This document shows positions 53,866 to 63,241 of a stretch of 64,000 bases of DNA, one piece after another. The notes beneath the pieces were generated by a model that saw only the letters and a list, made by a program, of their open reading frames with translations, did no database searches and was not told the origin of the DNA. This DNA is from an uncultured Finegoldia sp. GTDB lineage: Bacteria > Bacillota > Clostridia > Tissierellales > Peptoniphilaceae. Position 1 is the stretch's first letter, and every line of letters begins with the position of its first letter. The stretch is from NCBI RefSeq assembly GCF_947252345.1, contig NZ_CAMXVC010000001.1:62001-126000 (forward strand), read 5' to 3'. The translations under genes and the position numbers were made by a program.

Positions 53866-55320
53866 ATGACCGATAAAGATGAAATCTGGTTAAAAATTTC
53901 CAACACATTCAAGCAAGAAATGTCGGATTTGAATTTCAATACGTGGATTGCTCCGTTACAGCCTCTTTATTTGACAAACACAGAATTTATTTTGCTGTCA
54001 CCAAATAGATTTACCAAAAAAACAATCTACAATAAATACTACGATGACATTCAAAAATATTTCGACTTCATCAGCAATGTCAAAAGAAAAGTCGTGATTA
54101 TCGACCGCTACGAGATGGACAATTACAAAAGCGAACAATCAATTCAACAACAAAATCTCGACGGTCAAAGTTCATTGCTTGTAAATGAAAAAATTTCTGC
54201 GTCTACTGACGATTTGAAAACATACAATTCAACACCAGAACAACAGACAACCGAACAAGAGGATGACAACGAGATAGCACATTACGGTAACAATCTCATA
54301 AGCAAGTACAAATTCGAGACCTTCGTCAAGGGCAAGAACAACGAGCTTGCACTTGCAGCGGCTCTTGCTGTTGCACAAAATCCTGCAACAGCTTACAATC
54401 CTTTGTTTATTCATGGTAAAGCTGGGCTTGGCAAGACCCATTTGATGCACGCTATAGCTCATGAAATACTTAAAAATAACCCTAAGGCTAGGGTAATCTA
54501 CACGACTAGTGAATCTTTTACAAACGAGCTTATTTCTTCTATTGGGGACAAGTCGACTAAGAAAAATTCACAGTTTAGGAAAAAATATCGAAACATTGAC
54601 GTTTTGTTGATAGACGACATACAATTTATCGCTGGAAAGCAAGGTACGCAGGAGGAATTTTTCCACACGTTCAACGAGTTGTACAACCACAACAAGCAGA
54701 TAATTCTGTCGAGTGATAGACCTCCTAAGGAAATCAAAACGCTAGAAGAAAGGCTTGTATCTCGTTTTGAGTGGGGGCTTATGGCGGATATTCAACCGCC
54801 GGATTATGAGACAAGAGTTGCGATTGTCAACGAGTATCTCGAACGCAACAACACTTCTCTGAATCCTGAAATCATCGACTACATTGCGATGAATGTTAAG
54901 AGCAATATTCGTGAATTAGAGGGCGCTGTGATGAATGTAGTTGGTCAGAAAACTCTGATAGGCGATGGAAATATAACGTTGGATTTGGCAAAAAACGTGC
55001 TCAAACAACTCATCGCCGAGACAAAACTCAGACCTGTAACTATTGATATTATCATTGAGTGTGTCTGCGATAGATACAACGTGACGATAGAGGATTTGCT
55101 TTCGAAGAAAAGGTCGAAGCAAATCGCATATCCAAGGCAGATTGCGATGTATGTAGCTAGAAGACTTCTCGACATTTCGCTTGTGAATATAGCGAGCAGT
55201 TTCGGGAAAGACCACTCGACTGTTATGCACGGAATCAAGAAAATCGAGACGGATATCAAGAAAAACTCCGAATTTAACGAGGAAATTGACAACCTAATCA
55301 ACTTCATCCAGAATTCTTAA
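53866..55320 (+). CDS. dnaA: Chromosomal replication initiator DnaA
   Basis: The 484-residue protein has domain I (ISNTFKQEMSDLNFNTWIAPL), a long Gln/Glu/Asp-rich linker, the AAA+ domain with GKAGLGKTH and LLIDDIQFIAGK, and the DNA-binding domain IV with DHSTVMHGIKKIE. It is somewhat longer than the usual 450 because of the linker (residues about 85-145). DnaA boxes on both sides allow autoregulation. Confidence 0.98.
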   Translation: MTDKDEIWLKISNTFKQEMSDLNFNTWIAPLQPLYLTNTEFILLSPNRFTKKTIYNKYYDDIQKYFDFISNVKRKVVIIDRYEMDNYKSEQSIQQQNLDGQSSLLVNEKISASTDDLKTYNSTPEQQTTEQEDDNEIAHYGNNLISKYKFETFVKGKNNELALAAALAVAQNPATAYNPLFIHGKAGLGKTHLMHAIAHEILKNNPKARVIYTTSESFTNELISSIGDKSTKKNSQFRKKYRNIDVLLIDDIQFIAGKQGTQEEFFHTFNELYNHNKQIILSSDRPPKEIKTLEERLVSRFEWGLMADIQPPDYETRVAIVNEYLERNNTSLNPEIIDYIAMNVKSNIRELEGAVMNVVGQKTLIGDGNITLDLAKNVLKQLIAETKLRPVTIDIIIECVCDRYNVTIEDLLSKKRSKQIAYPRQIAMYVARRLLDISLVNIASSFGKDHSTVMHGIKKIETDIKKNSEFNEEIDNLINFIQNS

Positions 55321-55337
55321 TTTATTAAACAAAAAAA

Positions 55338-55541
55338 TGTGGATAAATTAATTTAAGATATTTTCTATCCACATTTGAATATGAATAAGTATGTGGATAA
55401 TTTGTTGATAACTTTAAAGTGATGATGTAGTTTTGTTAAATGTTGAAAGTGTTGATAAAAGTGGATTTTACCCCAAGTGTATTAACAGCCTTATCCCGAT
55501 GAATAATGTTGAAATATTCAAATAAAACCTACTTATCCACA
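55338..55541. other. oriC, downstream DnaA-box cluster
   Basis: Between dnaA and dnaN lie exact DnaA boxes at 55338-55346 (-), 55392-55400 (-) and 55533-55541 (+), and one-mismatch forms at 55365-55373, 55403-55411 and 55450-55458. With the upstream cluster this makes a bipartite origin around dnaA. Confidence 0.92.
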
Positions 55542-55553
55542 ATACAAACACAC

Positions 55554-55587
55554 CTACTACTACTATTACTAACTATTATTATTATTT
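55554..55587 (+). other. DnaA-trio-like unwinding element
   Basis: A run of CTA and TTA triplets begins 12 nt after the last DnaA box and continues into an A/T stretch. Read on the other strand as 3'-GAT/AAT triplets, it matches the DnaA-trio that DnaA uses to strip one strand in Bacillus subtilis. It marks the probable opening site. Confidence 0.8.
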
Positions 55588-55607
55588 TTATAAACGAAAG
55601 GTAAAAT

Positions 55608-56702
55608 ATGAAATTAAAAATAGCCCAAAAAGAATTATTAAAACACATCAATATTGCTCAAAAGGCTGTGTCGTCCAGGACTACTATTCAGATATTGGAG
55701 GGAATATTGTTCATAGCTGAAGAAAAATGGCTACGACTTGTCGCTACCGATTTGGAGCTTATCGTCGACACGAGAGCGATTGGTGAAATTTACGAGCAAG
55801 GTCAAGTGGTCATCAATTCTTCGATGATTGGAAATATAATAAGAAAGCTTCCCGACAGCGATATATATATAGAAGTTCAAAACAACAACATCAATATAAA
55901 ATGTGAATCGACTGAGTTCAACATTCAAGGACAAGACTCGAACGAGTTTCCATCTCTTCCTTATATAGATAAGGAAAATACTTTTACACTTGAGCAATCC
56001 GAATTAAAAGATGCGATAAGAAAAACTTCTTTTGCGACTAGTATGGATCAGACTAGGCCGGATTTGACAGGGGTGTTGTTCAATATTTTTAATGACAGGA
56101 TAGAATTTGTAGCGCTTGACGGTTACAGAGTTGCCCTCGACAAATTGTCGAATGTGAGTGATTTTGAAATGAAGGCCATCGTTCCATCGAGAGGGCTCAA
56201 CGAAGTCTACAAGATTTTGGAAGAAGGTGAGATAACTCTCAGCATTATATCTTCCAATATTATTTTCAAATTGGAGAACACCGACGTGTATTCGAGACTT
56301 ATCGACGGGCAGTACATTGATTACAACCAAGTTATGAAACAAGATTACTCGACAGTTGTGACGATTGGAAAAAGAGATTTGCAGATGGCTTTGGAGAGAG
56401 CATCTCTGATGGCGAAAGAGGACAAGGCGAACTTGGTCAAGTTGGATTTCAATGACAACCAACTTCACATCTCATCGAACACGGACATTGGAAAGGTGGA
56501 CGAGTATGTCAAATGCGAGATAGGCGGAGATGATTTGATGATTGCATTCAACGCGAAGTATTTGCTTGACGGACTAAAAGTTATCGACGATGAGGACATA
56601 ACGCTCAATATGAGTGGTTCGCTCAGACCGATGGTTTTTCGTGCGTTAAATGACGATAGTTTCACATATCTTGTTCTTCCTGTAAAATTAGCACAGAGGT
56701 AG
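55608..56702 (+). CDS. dnaN: DNA polymerase III beta subunit (sliding clamp)
   Basis: The 364-residue protein has the three-domain clamp length and segments such as SRTTIQILEGILF, TRPDLTGVLF and the C-terminal RPMVFRALNDDSFTYLVLPVK. It follows dnaA in the standard order. GAAAGGTAAA precedes the ATG. Confidence 0.97.
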   Translation: MKLKIAQKELLKHINIAQKAVSSRTTIQILEGILFIAEEKWLRLVATDLELIVDTRAIGEIYEQGQVVINSSMIGNIIRKLPDSDIYIEVQNNNINIKCESTEFNIQGQDSNEFPSLPYIDKENTFTLEQSELKDAIRKTSFATSMDQTRPDLTGVLFNIFNDRIEFVALDGYRVALDKLSNVSDFEMKAIVPSRGLNEVYKILEEGEITLSIISSNIIFKLENTDVYSRLIDGQYIDYNQVMKQDYSTVVTIGKRDLQMALERASLMAKEDKANLVKLDFNDNQLHISSNTDIGKVDEYVKCEIGGDDLMIAFNAKYLLDGLKVIDDEDITLNMSGSLRPMVFRALNDDSFTYLVLPVKLAQR

Positions 56703-56704
56703 AA

Positions 56705-56911
56705 ATGATAGAAATTAAAATAGAATCAGAATTTATAAAATTGGAGCAGTTTTTGAAATTCGCATCGATAGCACAGACCGGTGGAATGGCAAAAGAGTTG
56801 ATTAAATCATCTATGGTTAAAGTAAATGGACAGACTGAGATTAGACGAGGCAAAAAGCTTTATCCGAAAGATGTTGTGGAATTTGAAGGAAAAGAGTATA
56901 TAGTTGAGTAA
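56705..56911 (+). CDS. yaaA: S4-domain protein YaaA
   Basis: The 68-residue protein has an S4-type RNA-binding fold (FLKFASIAQTGGMAKELIKS, VKVNGQTEIRRGKKLYPKD). YaaA proteins are encoded between dnaN and recF in Firmicutes and bind RNA or the ribosome; the exact role is unclear. It is packed between the dnaN stop and the recF start. Confidence 0.93.
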   Translation: MIEIKIESEFIKLEQFLKFASIAQTGGMAKELIKSSMVKVNGQTEIRRGKKLYPKDVVEFEGKEYIVE

Positions 56912-57978
56912 TGTTCGTTAAAAATTTAAAATTATATAATTACAGGAATTTCTGTGAGATAAAATTGGATTTTTGCGAAGGTCTCAATCTTATTGTAGGC
57001 AGAAATGCCTCGGGCAAGACTAATATTTTGGAAAGCATAAATGTGGCGTTGAAGGCGAAAAGTTTCAAAACCAACTCCAACTCGCACCTCATCAGGTTTG
57101 GCGAAGATGAGGCGAGGATTGTGATGGAGGTAAATGACGATGGCTACGAGGACAAGATAGACATCACCATCAAAAACGACGAGAAAATCCTCAACGTCAA
57201 CGAAGCTTTTGTGAACACAATCAAAGAGTACAACGAGTATTTCGAGTGCATTGTTTTCGTGCCGGATGATTTGAAGATAATAAAAGAATCGAAGTCACTC
57301 AGGAGGAAATTCTTGGACGAGTCGATAAGTGGTGTCGACAAGACTTACAAGAAGACGATAAAACAGTATAATCAGGTTCTCGATGAGAGAAACAAACTCA
57401 TCAAAAATCACCGCTACAACAGTTATTTCAACGAACAGTTGAAGGCGTTGAATATTCAGCTGTCAGATTTTGGCTCATACATTATGCACAGGAGAAAAAG
57501 CTATGTCGAAAGGCTGGAGTTGATTGCAAAAAACATCTGCAATACTCTCAGCGACGACAACGATATGTTGTATTTGGACAATAATTTTACGGTTGAATAC
57601 GTGGAGGATATGACCAATCAGAAAAACACATATTACAAAGCGTTGAGGGATATTATCGAGAAGGATTTGGAAAATAGGCAGACAAACTTAGGTATCCACA
57701 GAGATGATTTGGATATAATGATAAACGACAGACCGGCTAAGTATTTTGCATCACAAGCGCAGATAAGAACTGCTGTATTATCAATGAAGCTTGCACAGTT
57801 GGATTTGAGTAGGTTCTACAACGATAGAATGCCGATTATTTTGTTGGATGATGTGTTCAGCGAACTCGACGATTACAGAATCAACTACATAATCAAATAC
57901 ATCGAGGATTTCCAAGCTTTTTTGACGACTTCCGAGAGAAGCCCCGAAGGCTTGTATACGATAAGAATAGGTGATTGA
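56911..57978 (+). CDS. recF: DNA replication and repair protein RecF
   Basis: The 355-residue ABC-type ATPase has Walker A GRNASGKTN, a signature segment near AQIRTAVLSMKLAQ, and Walker B ILLDDVFSELD. It loads RecA at gaps with RecO and RecR. The start overlaps the yaaA stop by one base. Confidence 0.96.
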   Translation: MFVKNLKLYNYRNFCEIKLDFCEGLNLIVGRNASGKTNILESINVALKAKSFKTNSNSHLIRFGEDEARIVMEVNDDGYEDKIDITIKNDEKILNVNEAFVNTIKEYNEYFECIVFVPDDLKIIKESKSLRRKFLDESISGVDKTYKKTIKQYNQVLDERNKLIKNHRYNSYFNEQLKALNIQLSDFGSYIMHRRKSYVERLELIAKNICNTLSDDNDMLYLDNNFTVEYVEDMTNQKNTYYKALRDIIEKDLENRQTNLGIHRDDLDIMINDRPAKYFASQAQIRTAVLSMKLAQLDLSRFYNDRMPIILLDDVFSELDDYRINYIIKYIEDFQAFLTTSERSPEGLYTIRIGD

Positions 57979-57979
57979 T

Positions 57980-58225
57980 ATGTATTTGGATATTGGAAAC
58001 AATAGACTTTTAGATGAAAATGAAATTATAGCTGTCATCAACGTGAACGACAAATTTTTTGATGGATTTGAAAAAAACGACTTGGAGTTTAGCAAAAAAA
58101 TAGTTTATCTAAACGAAGATGAGGACATAACGGCAAGGTCGTTAGTAGTGACGGACAAGGGAGTTTATAAGTCGAATATTTCAGGAATGTATTTGATGAA
58201 TAACTTTATGAAAGGAATAGAATGA
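57980..58225 (+). CDS. RemB/YaaB-like DUF370-family protein
   Basis: The 81-residue protein starts MYLDIGNN and ends in a KSNISGMYLMNNF segment, matching the extracellular-matrix regulator RemB (DUF370) encoded between recF and gyrB in many Firmicutes. I chose the ATG at 57980 because AGGTGAT precedes it; a GTG 9 nt upstream is inside that site. The stop overlaps gyrB by 4 nt. Confidence 0.85.
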   Translation: MYLDIGNNRLLDENEIIAVINVNDKFFDGFEKNDLEFSKKIVYLNEDEDITARSLVVTDKGVYKSNISGMYLMNNFMKGIE

Positions 58226-60138
58226 AGAAAAACAGAGAATATACTGCAGAGCAGATTACAGTATTAGAAGGATTGGAGCCAGTTAGAGTAAGACCGGGAA
58301 TGTATATCGGTTCTACCGACGAAAAAGGTCTACACCATTTGGTGTACGAAGTTGTTGACAACTCGATTGACGAAGCGTTGGCTGGCGTGTGTGATTTGAT
58401 TAAAGTTACAATTAAAAAAGACAACACTATAATAGTTGAAGATGACGGCTCGGGTATTCCGGTAGAAACGCACCCAAAGACCGGCAAGTCAACATTGGAA
58501 ACTGTACTTACAGTGCTTCACGCAGGTGGTAAATTTTCAAACGACGCTTATCAATACTCGGGAGGGCTTCACGGAGTTGGGGTTAGCTGTGTAAATGCTT
58601 TAAGTACATACCTTATTGCGAGAGTTAAGAGAGACGGCAAGATGTACGAGCAACGTTTCGAAAAGGGAAAAACTGTAAGTGAACTTACGGTCATCAAAGA
58701 AAACGTGCGTGGAACTGGTACTACGATAGAATTTTTGGCAGATGACACTATTTTTGAAACGCTCAACTACGACAAAAGTGTACTCGCCAAGAGATTTCGT
58801 GAGATGGCATTTCTCAACAAAGGCGTCAAGATAGAATTTTCCGACGAGAGAGAAGGCTACAAGGAATTGTTCCACTACGAAGGAGGCATCAAATCATTTG
58901 TAGAATACCTCAACAAATCCAAAAAACCACTCGAACACGAAGTTATGTATATCGAAGGGCAAAAGGACACGACAAAAGTTGAGATAGCTATGCAATACAC
59001 TGAAAGCTACAACGAAACGATAGTTTCCTTCACTAACAACATCAAAACAATTGACGGTGGAACGCACGTTGTGGGATTCAAATCGGCACTCACTCGTGCA
59101 CTCAACGACTACGCTCGTGACAAAAACATATTAAAAGAAAAAGACGACAACTTATCAGGAGACGACGTCAGAGAAGGAATCACGGCTGTAGTGTCGGTCA
59201 AGCTGAACAACCCACAATTCGAAGGACAAACCAAGGGCAAACTCGGCAACTCCGAAGCGAGAACAGTCGTAGATGGCGTTGTGTACGAGCATTTGAGTTT
59301 TTATTTTGAAGAAAACCCAAAAATAGTCAGAACAATCATTCAAAAAGCGTTGGCATCGCAAAAAGCAAGACTCGCCGCTAGACGTGCGAGGGATTTGGTG
59401 CGCAAGAAATCCGTACTAGACAACACGACACTTCCTGGAAAACTTGCTGACTGCCAAAGCTCGGACATCGAATACAACGAAATCTTCCTAGTCGAAGGGG
59501 ATTCTGCCGGTGGTTCTGCAAAAGGTGGCAGGGACAACAAATTCCAAGCTATTTTGCCATTGAGAGGTAAAATCTTGAACGTCGAAAAGGCACACCTCGA
59601 AAGAGTTCTAAATTCAGAAGAAATCAAAGCGATGATAACCGCATTTGGAACGGGAATCGGCAAAAACTTCGACATCAGCAAACTTCGCTACGGCAAGATT
59701 GTGATAATGACCGATGCCGACGTCGACGGAGCACACATCAGAACACTACTACTTACATTCTTGTATAGATTTATGAAGCCACTAGTGGAAAAAGGCCACG
59801 TCTACATCGCACAGCCACCACTTTACGGAATCATCAAAGGTGTCAAGGTAATGGAATACTGCTACACAGAACAAGAATTGGAAGAAGCGTTGGAAAAATA
59901 CGGCGAAAGAAACAACATCAAAGTTCAAAGATACAAAGGTCTTGGTGAAATGAACGCAGAACAGTTGTGGGATACAACGATGAATCCCGAACACAGAGTT
60001 CTAATCAGAGTCGAAATTGACGGAGAAGATGAGAACGAAATCGACAACACATTCGACGTCTTAATGGGCGACAACGTAGAACCAAGAAGACAATTCATAG
60101 AGCAAAACGCTGTATATGCACAAAACATTGATGCTTAG
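58222..60138 (+). CDS. gyrB: DNA gyrase subunit B
   Basis: The 638-residue subunit has the GHKL ATPase motifs (VDNSIDEAL, EDDGSGIPVE, GGLHGVG) and the TOPRIM motif VEGDSAGGSAK, followed by DADVDGAHIRTL. It couples ATP hydrolysis to negative supercoiling with GyrA. Confidence 0.98.
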   Translation: MKKNREYTAEQITVLEGLEPVRVRPGMYIGSTDEKGLHHLVYEVVDNSIDEALAGVCDLIKVTIKKDNTIIVEDDGSGIPVETHPKTGKSTLETVLTVLHAGGKFSNDAYQYSGGLHGVGVSCVNALSTYLIARVKRDGKMYEQRFEKGKTVSELTVIKENVRGTGTTIEFLADDTIFETLNYDKSVLAKRFREMAFLNKGVKIEFSDEREGYKELFHYEGGIKSFVEYLNKSKKPLEHEVMYIEGQKDTTKVEIAMQYTESYNETIVSFTNNIKTIDGGTHVVGFKSALTRALNDYARDKNILKEKDDNLSGDDVREGITAVVSVKLNNPQFEGQTKGKLGNSEARTVVDGVVYEHLSFYFEENPKIVRTIIQKALASQKARLAARRARDLVRKKSVLDNTTLPGKLADCQSSDIEYNEIFLVEGDSAGGSAKGGRDNKFQAILPLRGKILNVEKAHLERVLNSEEIKAMITAFGTGIGKNFDISKLRYGKIVIMTDADVDGAHIRTLLLTFLYRFMKPLVEKGHVYIAQPPLYGIIKGVKVMEYCYTEQELEEALEKYGERNNIKVQRYKGLGEMNAEQLWDTTMNPEHRVLIRVEIDGEDENEIDNTFDVLMGDNVEPRRQFIEQNAVYAQNIDA

Positions 60139-60147
60139 GAGAATAAA

Positions 60148-62568
60148 ATGACAGAGAAAAAAATCAACATAAAACCAGCAGATTTGAAAAAAGAAATGGA
60201 AAGTGCATATTTGGATTATTCTATGAGTGTAATCGTATCTCGTGCGCTACCAGATGTAAGAGACGGACTTAAACCAGTTCACAGACGTATAATCTACGGA
60301 ATGCAACAACAGGGATTGTTCCCAGACAGAAAATACTCCAAGTCCGCAAGACTTGTGGGGGATGTAATGGGTAAATACCACCCACACGGTGACAGCGCAA
60401 TCTACGATGCAGTCGTAAGACTCGCACAAGATTTCAATATGAGATATCCACTTGTAGATGGCCAAGGAAACTTCGGCTCAATCGACGGTGACGGAGCAGC
60501 CGCACCACGTTACACAGAGTTGCGTATGGCAAAACTCTCACTCGAAATGTTGCGAGACATCAACAAAGACACAGTTGATTTTCAAGACAACTACGACGGA
60601 GAAGAACAAGAGCCGGTTGTACTTCCATCGAGATTTCCAAATTTAATCGTAAACGGCTCCAGTGGTATCGCAGTAGGTATGGCAACGAATATGGCGCCAC
60701 ACAACTTGGGAGAGACAATAGATGCACTAATTGCGACAATCGACAATCCAAACATAACGATTGACGAATTGATGAAACACATCAAAGCACCGGATTTTCC
60801 AACAGGTGCAAACATTATGGGTCTTGACGAAGTCAAAAAAGCCTATAAAACAGGACGTGGCAAAGTCAGATTGAGAGCACAGGCGAGAATCGAAGAAGTC
60901 AAAAACAGATACAAAATTATCGTCACGGAAATCCCATACCAAGTCAACAAAGCAAATCTAATCAAAAAAATCGCAGACCTCGTAAAACAAAAAAAGATTG
61001 AAGGAATCAGCGATTTGAGAGACGAATCAGACAGAAAAGGTATGAGAATTGTCATAGATATCAAAAGGGATGCAAATCCCAACATCGTACTCAACAATCT
61101 CTACAAAAACACACAAATGCAGACGACATTCGGCATAATCAACCTTGCACTTGTCAACGGCGTGCCGAAGGTATTGACATTGAAACAACTCATAGAATAC
61201 TACCTCGTTCACCAAGAAATTGTAGTCACGAGAAGATTCCAATTCGATTTGAACAAAGCGAAGGCGAGATTGCACATAGTCGAAGGTTTGTTGAAGGCAA
61301 TCGACAACATCGACGAGATAATCCACATCATCAGAACAAGCTACGACGATGCACAAGAAAAATTGATGGCAAAATTTGGATTTTCAGAAATTCAAGCACA
61401 GGCAATATTGGATATGCGACTAAAAAGATTGCAAGGCTTGGAAAAAGAAAAACTACAAGACGAGTTTGACGAGTTGACAGCCACAATCAAAAAAATCATC
61501 GAAATACTCAACAACAGAAAACTTTTGTTGAACATAATAAAAGAAGAATTGACCGAAATCAAAACAAAATACTCAGACGACAGAAGAACGAAAATCCTAC
61601 GAGAAACTTCCGAATTTCAAGATGAAGAATTGATGGAAGAAGAAGATATGTTCATCACCATCACAAACAAAGGCTACATCAAACGAATCTCGACAGACGC
61701 ATACAAAGTTCAACACAGAGGTGGCAAAGGCGTCAACGCAATGGGAATGAAAGACGGAGATTTCATCAAAGATATGTTCTCAACGACGACGCATCAGGAT
61801 TTGTTGTTCTTCACAAATACGGGCAAAGTCTACTCACTAAAAGCCTACGAAGTCCCAGAAGCCGGCAGAAGTGCGAGGGGTTCTAACATAATAAACCTCA
61901 TCCAAATAGACGCCAACGAAAGAGTCACACAAGTTCTTGCACTCGACAAAGACAAAGAAAACGACCAATTCATCGTGTTTATGACGAAAAAAGGAAAAGT
62001 AAAGAAGACATCACTTACACTTTACGAAAACATCAGAAAAACCGGAATAATAGCGATAAAATTCGACGAAGAAGACGAATTAATAGATGTAAAATTAGTT
62101 GAAAAAAATGAAAATCTAATAATAGTCACTAAAAATGGAATGAGTTTGCGATTTAACGTAGACCAATTGAGAGATTTGTCGAGAAACGCCATCGGTGTCA
62201 AGGCTATCACATTGAACAAAGACGACGAAGTAATCTCGTTTGAAGTTGTCCAAGACAACGAGTACTTGGCAGTCATCAGCGAAAACGGATACGGAAAGAA
62301 GACTGAATTGTCCAGCTACACACTACAAAACAGAGGCGGAAAAGGAATCAGAACGTACAAGATTGCCAAGAAGACAGGACTTGTAGCGTGTGCAAAAGCG
62401 TTGAAAGACGAAGACGAAATCCTATTGATAAGCAAACAAGCAGAAGTTATAAGAATAAAAGCGAGTGCAATCAGCACACTTTCAAGAGCTACATCCGGAG
62501 TGTTGTTGAAAAACACCGACAAAGGTGAAGATGCAATAGTCGCAGTAGCGAAGTATTTTGAAGAATAA
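60148..62568 (+). CDS. gyrA: DNA gyrase subunit A
   Basis: The 806-residue subunit has the catalytic tyrosine in [10 protein letters not shown], the quinolone-resistance region [10 protein letters not shown] (Ser and Asp/Glu-position residues of a sensitive type), and C-terminal pinwheel repeats with the GyrA box QHRGGKG. It lies 9 nt after gyrB. Confidence 0.98.
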   Translation: MTEKKINIKPADLKKEMESAYLDYSMSVIVSRALPDVRDGLKPVHRRIIYGMQQQGLFPDRKYSKSARLVGDVMGKYHPHGDSAIYDAVVRLAQDFNMRYPLVDGQGNFGSIDGDGAAAPRYTELRMAKLSLEMLRDINKDTVDFQDNYDGEEQEPVVLPSRFPNLIVNGSSGIAVGMATNMAPHNLGETIDALIATIDNPNITIDELMKHIKAPDFPTGANIMGLDEVKKAYKTGRGKVRLRAQARIEEVKNRYKIIVTEIPYQVNKANLIKKIADLVKQKKIEGISDLRDESDRKGMRIVIDIKRDANPNIVLNNLYKNTQMQTTFGIINLALVNGVPKVLTLKQLIEYYLVHQEIVVTRRFQFDLNKAKARLHIVEGLLKAIDNIDEIIHIIRTSYDDAQEKLMAKFGFSEIQAQAILDMRLKRLQGLEKEKLQDEFDELTATIKKIIEILNNRKLLLNIIKEELTEIKTKYSDDRRTKILRETSEFQDEELMEEEDMFITITNKGYIKRISTDAYKVQHRGGKGVNAMGMKDGDFIKDMFSTTTHQDLLFFTNTGKVYSLKAYEVPEAGRSARGSNIINLIQIDANERVTQVLALDKDKENDQFIVFMTKKGKVKKTSLTLYENIRKTGIIAIKFDEEDELIDVKLVEKNENLIIVTKNGMSLRFNVDQLRDLSRNAIGVKAITLNKDDEVISFEVVQDNEYLAVISENGYGKKTELSSYTLQNRGGKGIRTYKIAKKTGLVACAKALKDEDEILLISKQAEVIRIKASAISTLSRATSGVLLKNTDKGEDAIVAVAKYFEE

Positions 62569-62577
62569 GGAGAATTT

Positions 62578-62892
62578 ATGCAATTAAACTACGATATAGT
62601 CACAAAAGATGACATCCTTGTCAGAGTTTCGGGCGATTTGGACATCAACTCATGCGATGAATTTCGTGACGATTTAATAGAAGAATACGAAAAACACCCA
62701 TCCGACATAAAAATCGACGCGACGGGATTGGAATTTATCGACTCGACAGGATTGGGCGCACTGATAAAAGTCTACAACGAAATAAAACCCAACAACCACA
62801 AAATCTACATCGACAACATAAAAAAACACGTCAACAAAGTGTTCACCATCACCGAAATGGACAGAATTTTTGTCATAACAGAGGTGGAATAG
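62578..62892 (+). CDS. STAS-domain anti-sigma factor antagonist (RsbV/SpoIIAA-like)
   Basis: The 104-residue STAS protein contains GLEFIDSTGLGALIKVY, with the serine that anti-sigma kinases phosphorylate. Unphosphorylated, such proteins bind the anti-sigma factor and free the sigma factor. It is the first of three genes that mirror the rsbV-rsbW-sigB or spoIIAA-AB-AC operons, 9 nt after gyrA and perhaps read with it. Confidence 0.88.
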   Translation: MQLNYDIVTKDDILVRVSGDLDINSCDEFRDDLIEEYEKHPSDIKIDATGLEFIDSTGLGALIKVYNEIKPNNHKIYIDNIKKHVNKVFTITEMDRIFVITEVE

Positions 62893-63237
62893 ATGGAAAA
62901 GTTCAGACTGTGTTTCGAAAACAAAAAAGAAAATGTATCTCTGATAAGGCTTCAATCGTCGTTCGTAGCGATGAAGTGCGGATTTTCATTGGATGACATC
63001 GAAGACATCAAATTGTGCACAAGCGAGTGTGTGAATTTGCAAATCGACAAATCCAACACGATAGATGTCACGATGACAATTGACGTTAATTCACTTGAAT
63101 TTGTGTTCAAACTAGACGGCACAAACAAAAGAGAACACAACAAAAAAGACGAAATCTCAGAAATGATAATCCAATCGTTGATGGATGATTGCGAGATTGA
63201 CGAAAGCGAGATAAAAATAATCAAGAATAGGAAATAA
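62893..63237 (+). CDS. Anti-sigma factor (RsbW/SpoIIAB-like), degenerate kinase motifs
   Basis: The 114-residue protein has the position, approximate size and C-terminal pattern (EMIIQSLMDDCEI, compare xLIxSLMDEVEI) of RsbW/SpoIIAB anti-sigma kinases. The N-box is altered (CTSECVNLQID), and the glycine-rich G1 and G2 ATP-binding motifs are missing. It may bind the sigma factor without phosphorylating the STAS partner. The assignment relies on context. Confidence 0.65.
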   Translation: MEKFRLCFENKKENVSLIRLQSSFVAMKCGFSLDDIEDIKLCTSECVNLQIDKSNTIDVTMTIDVNSLEFVFKLDGTNKREHNKKDEISEMIIQSLMDDCEIDESEIKIIKNRK

Positions 63238-63241
63238 CACG

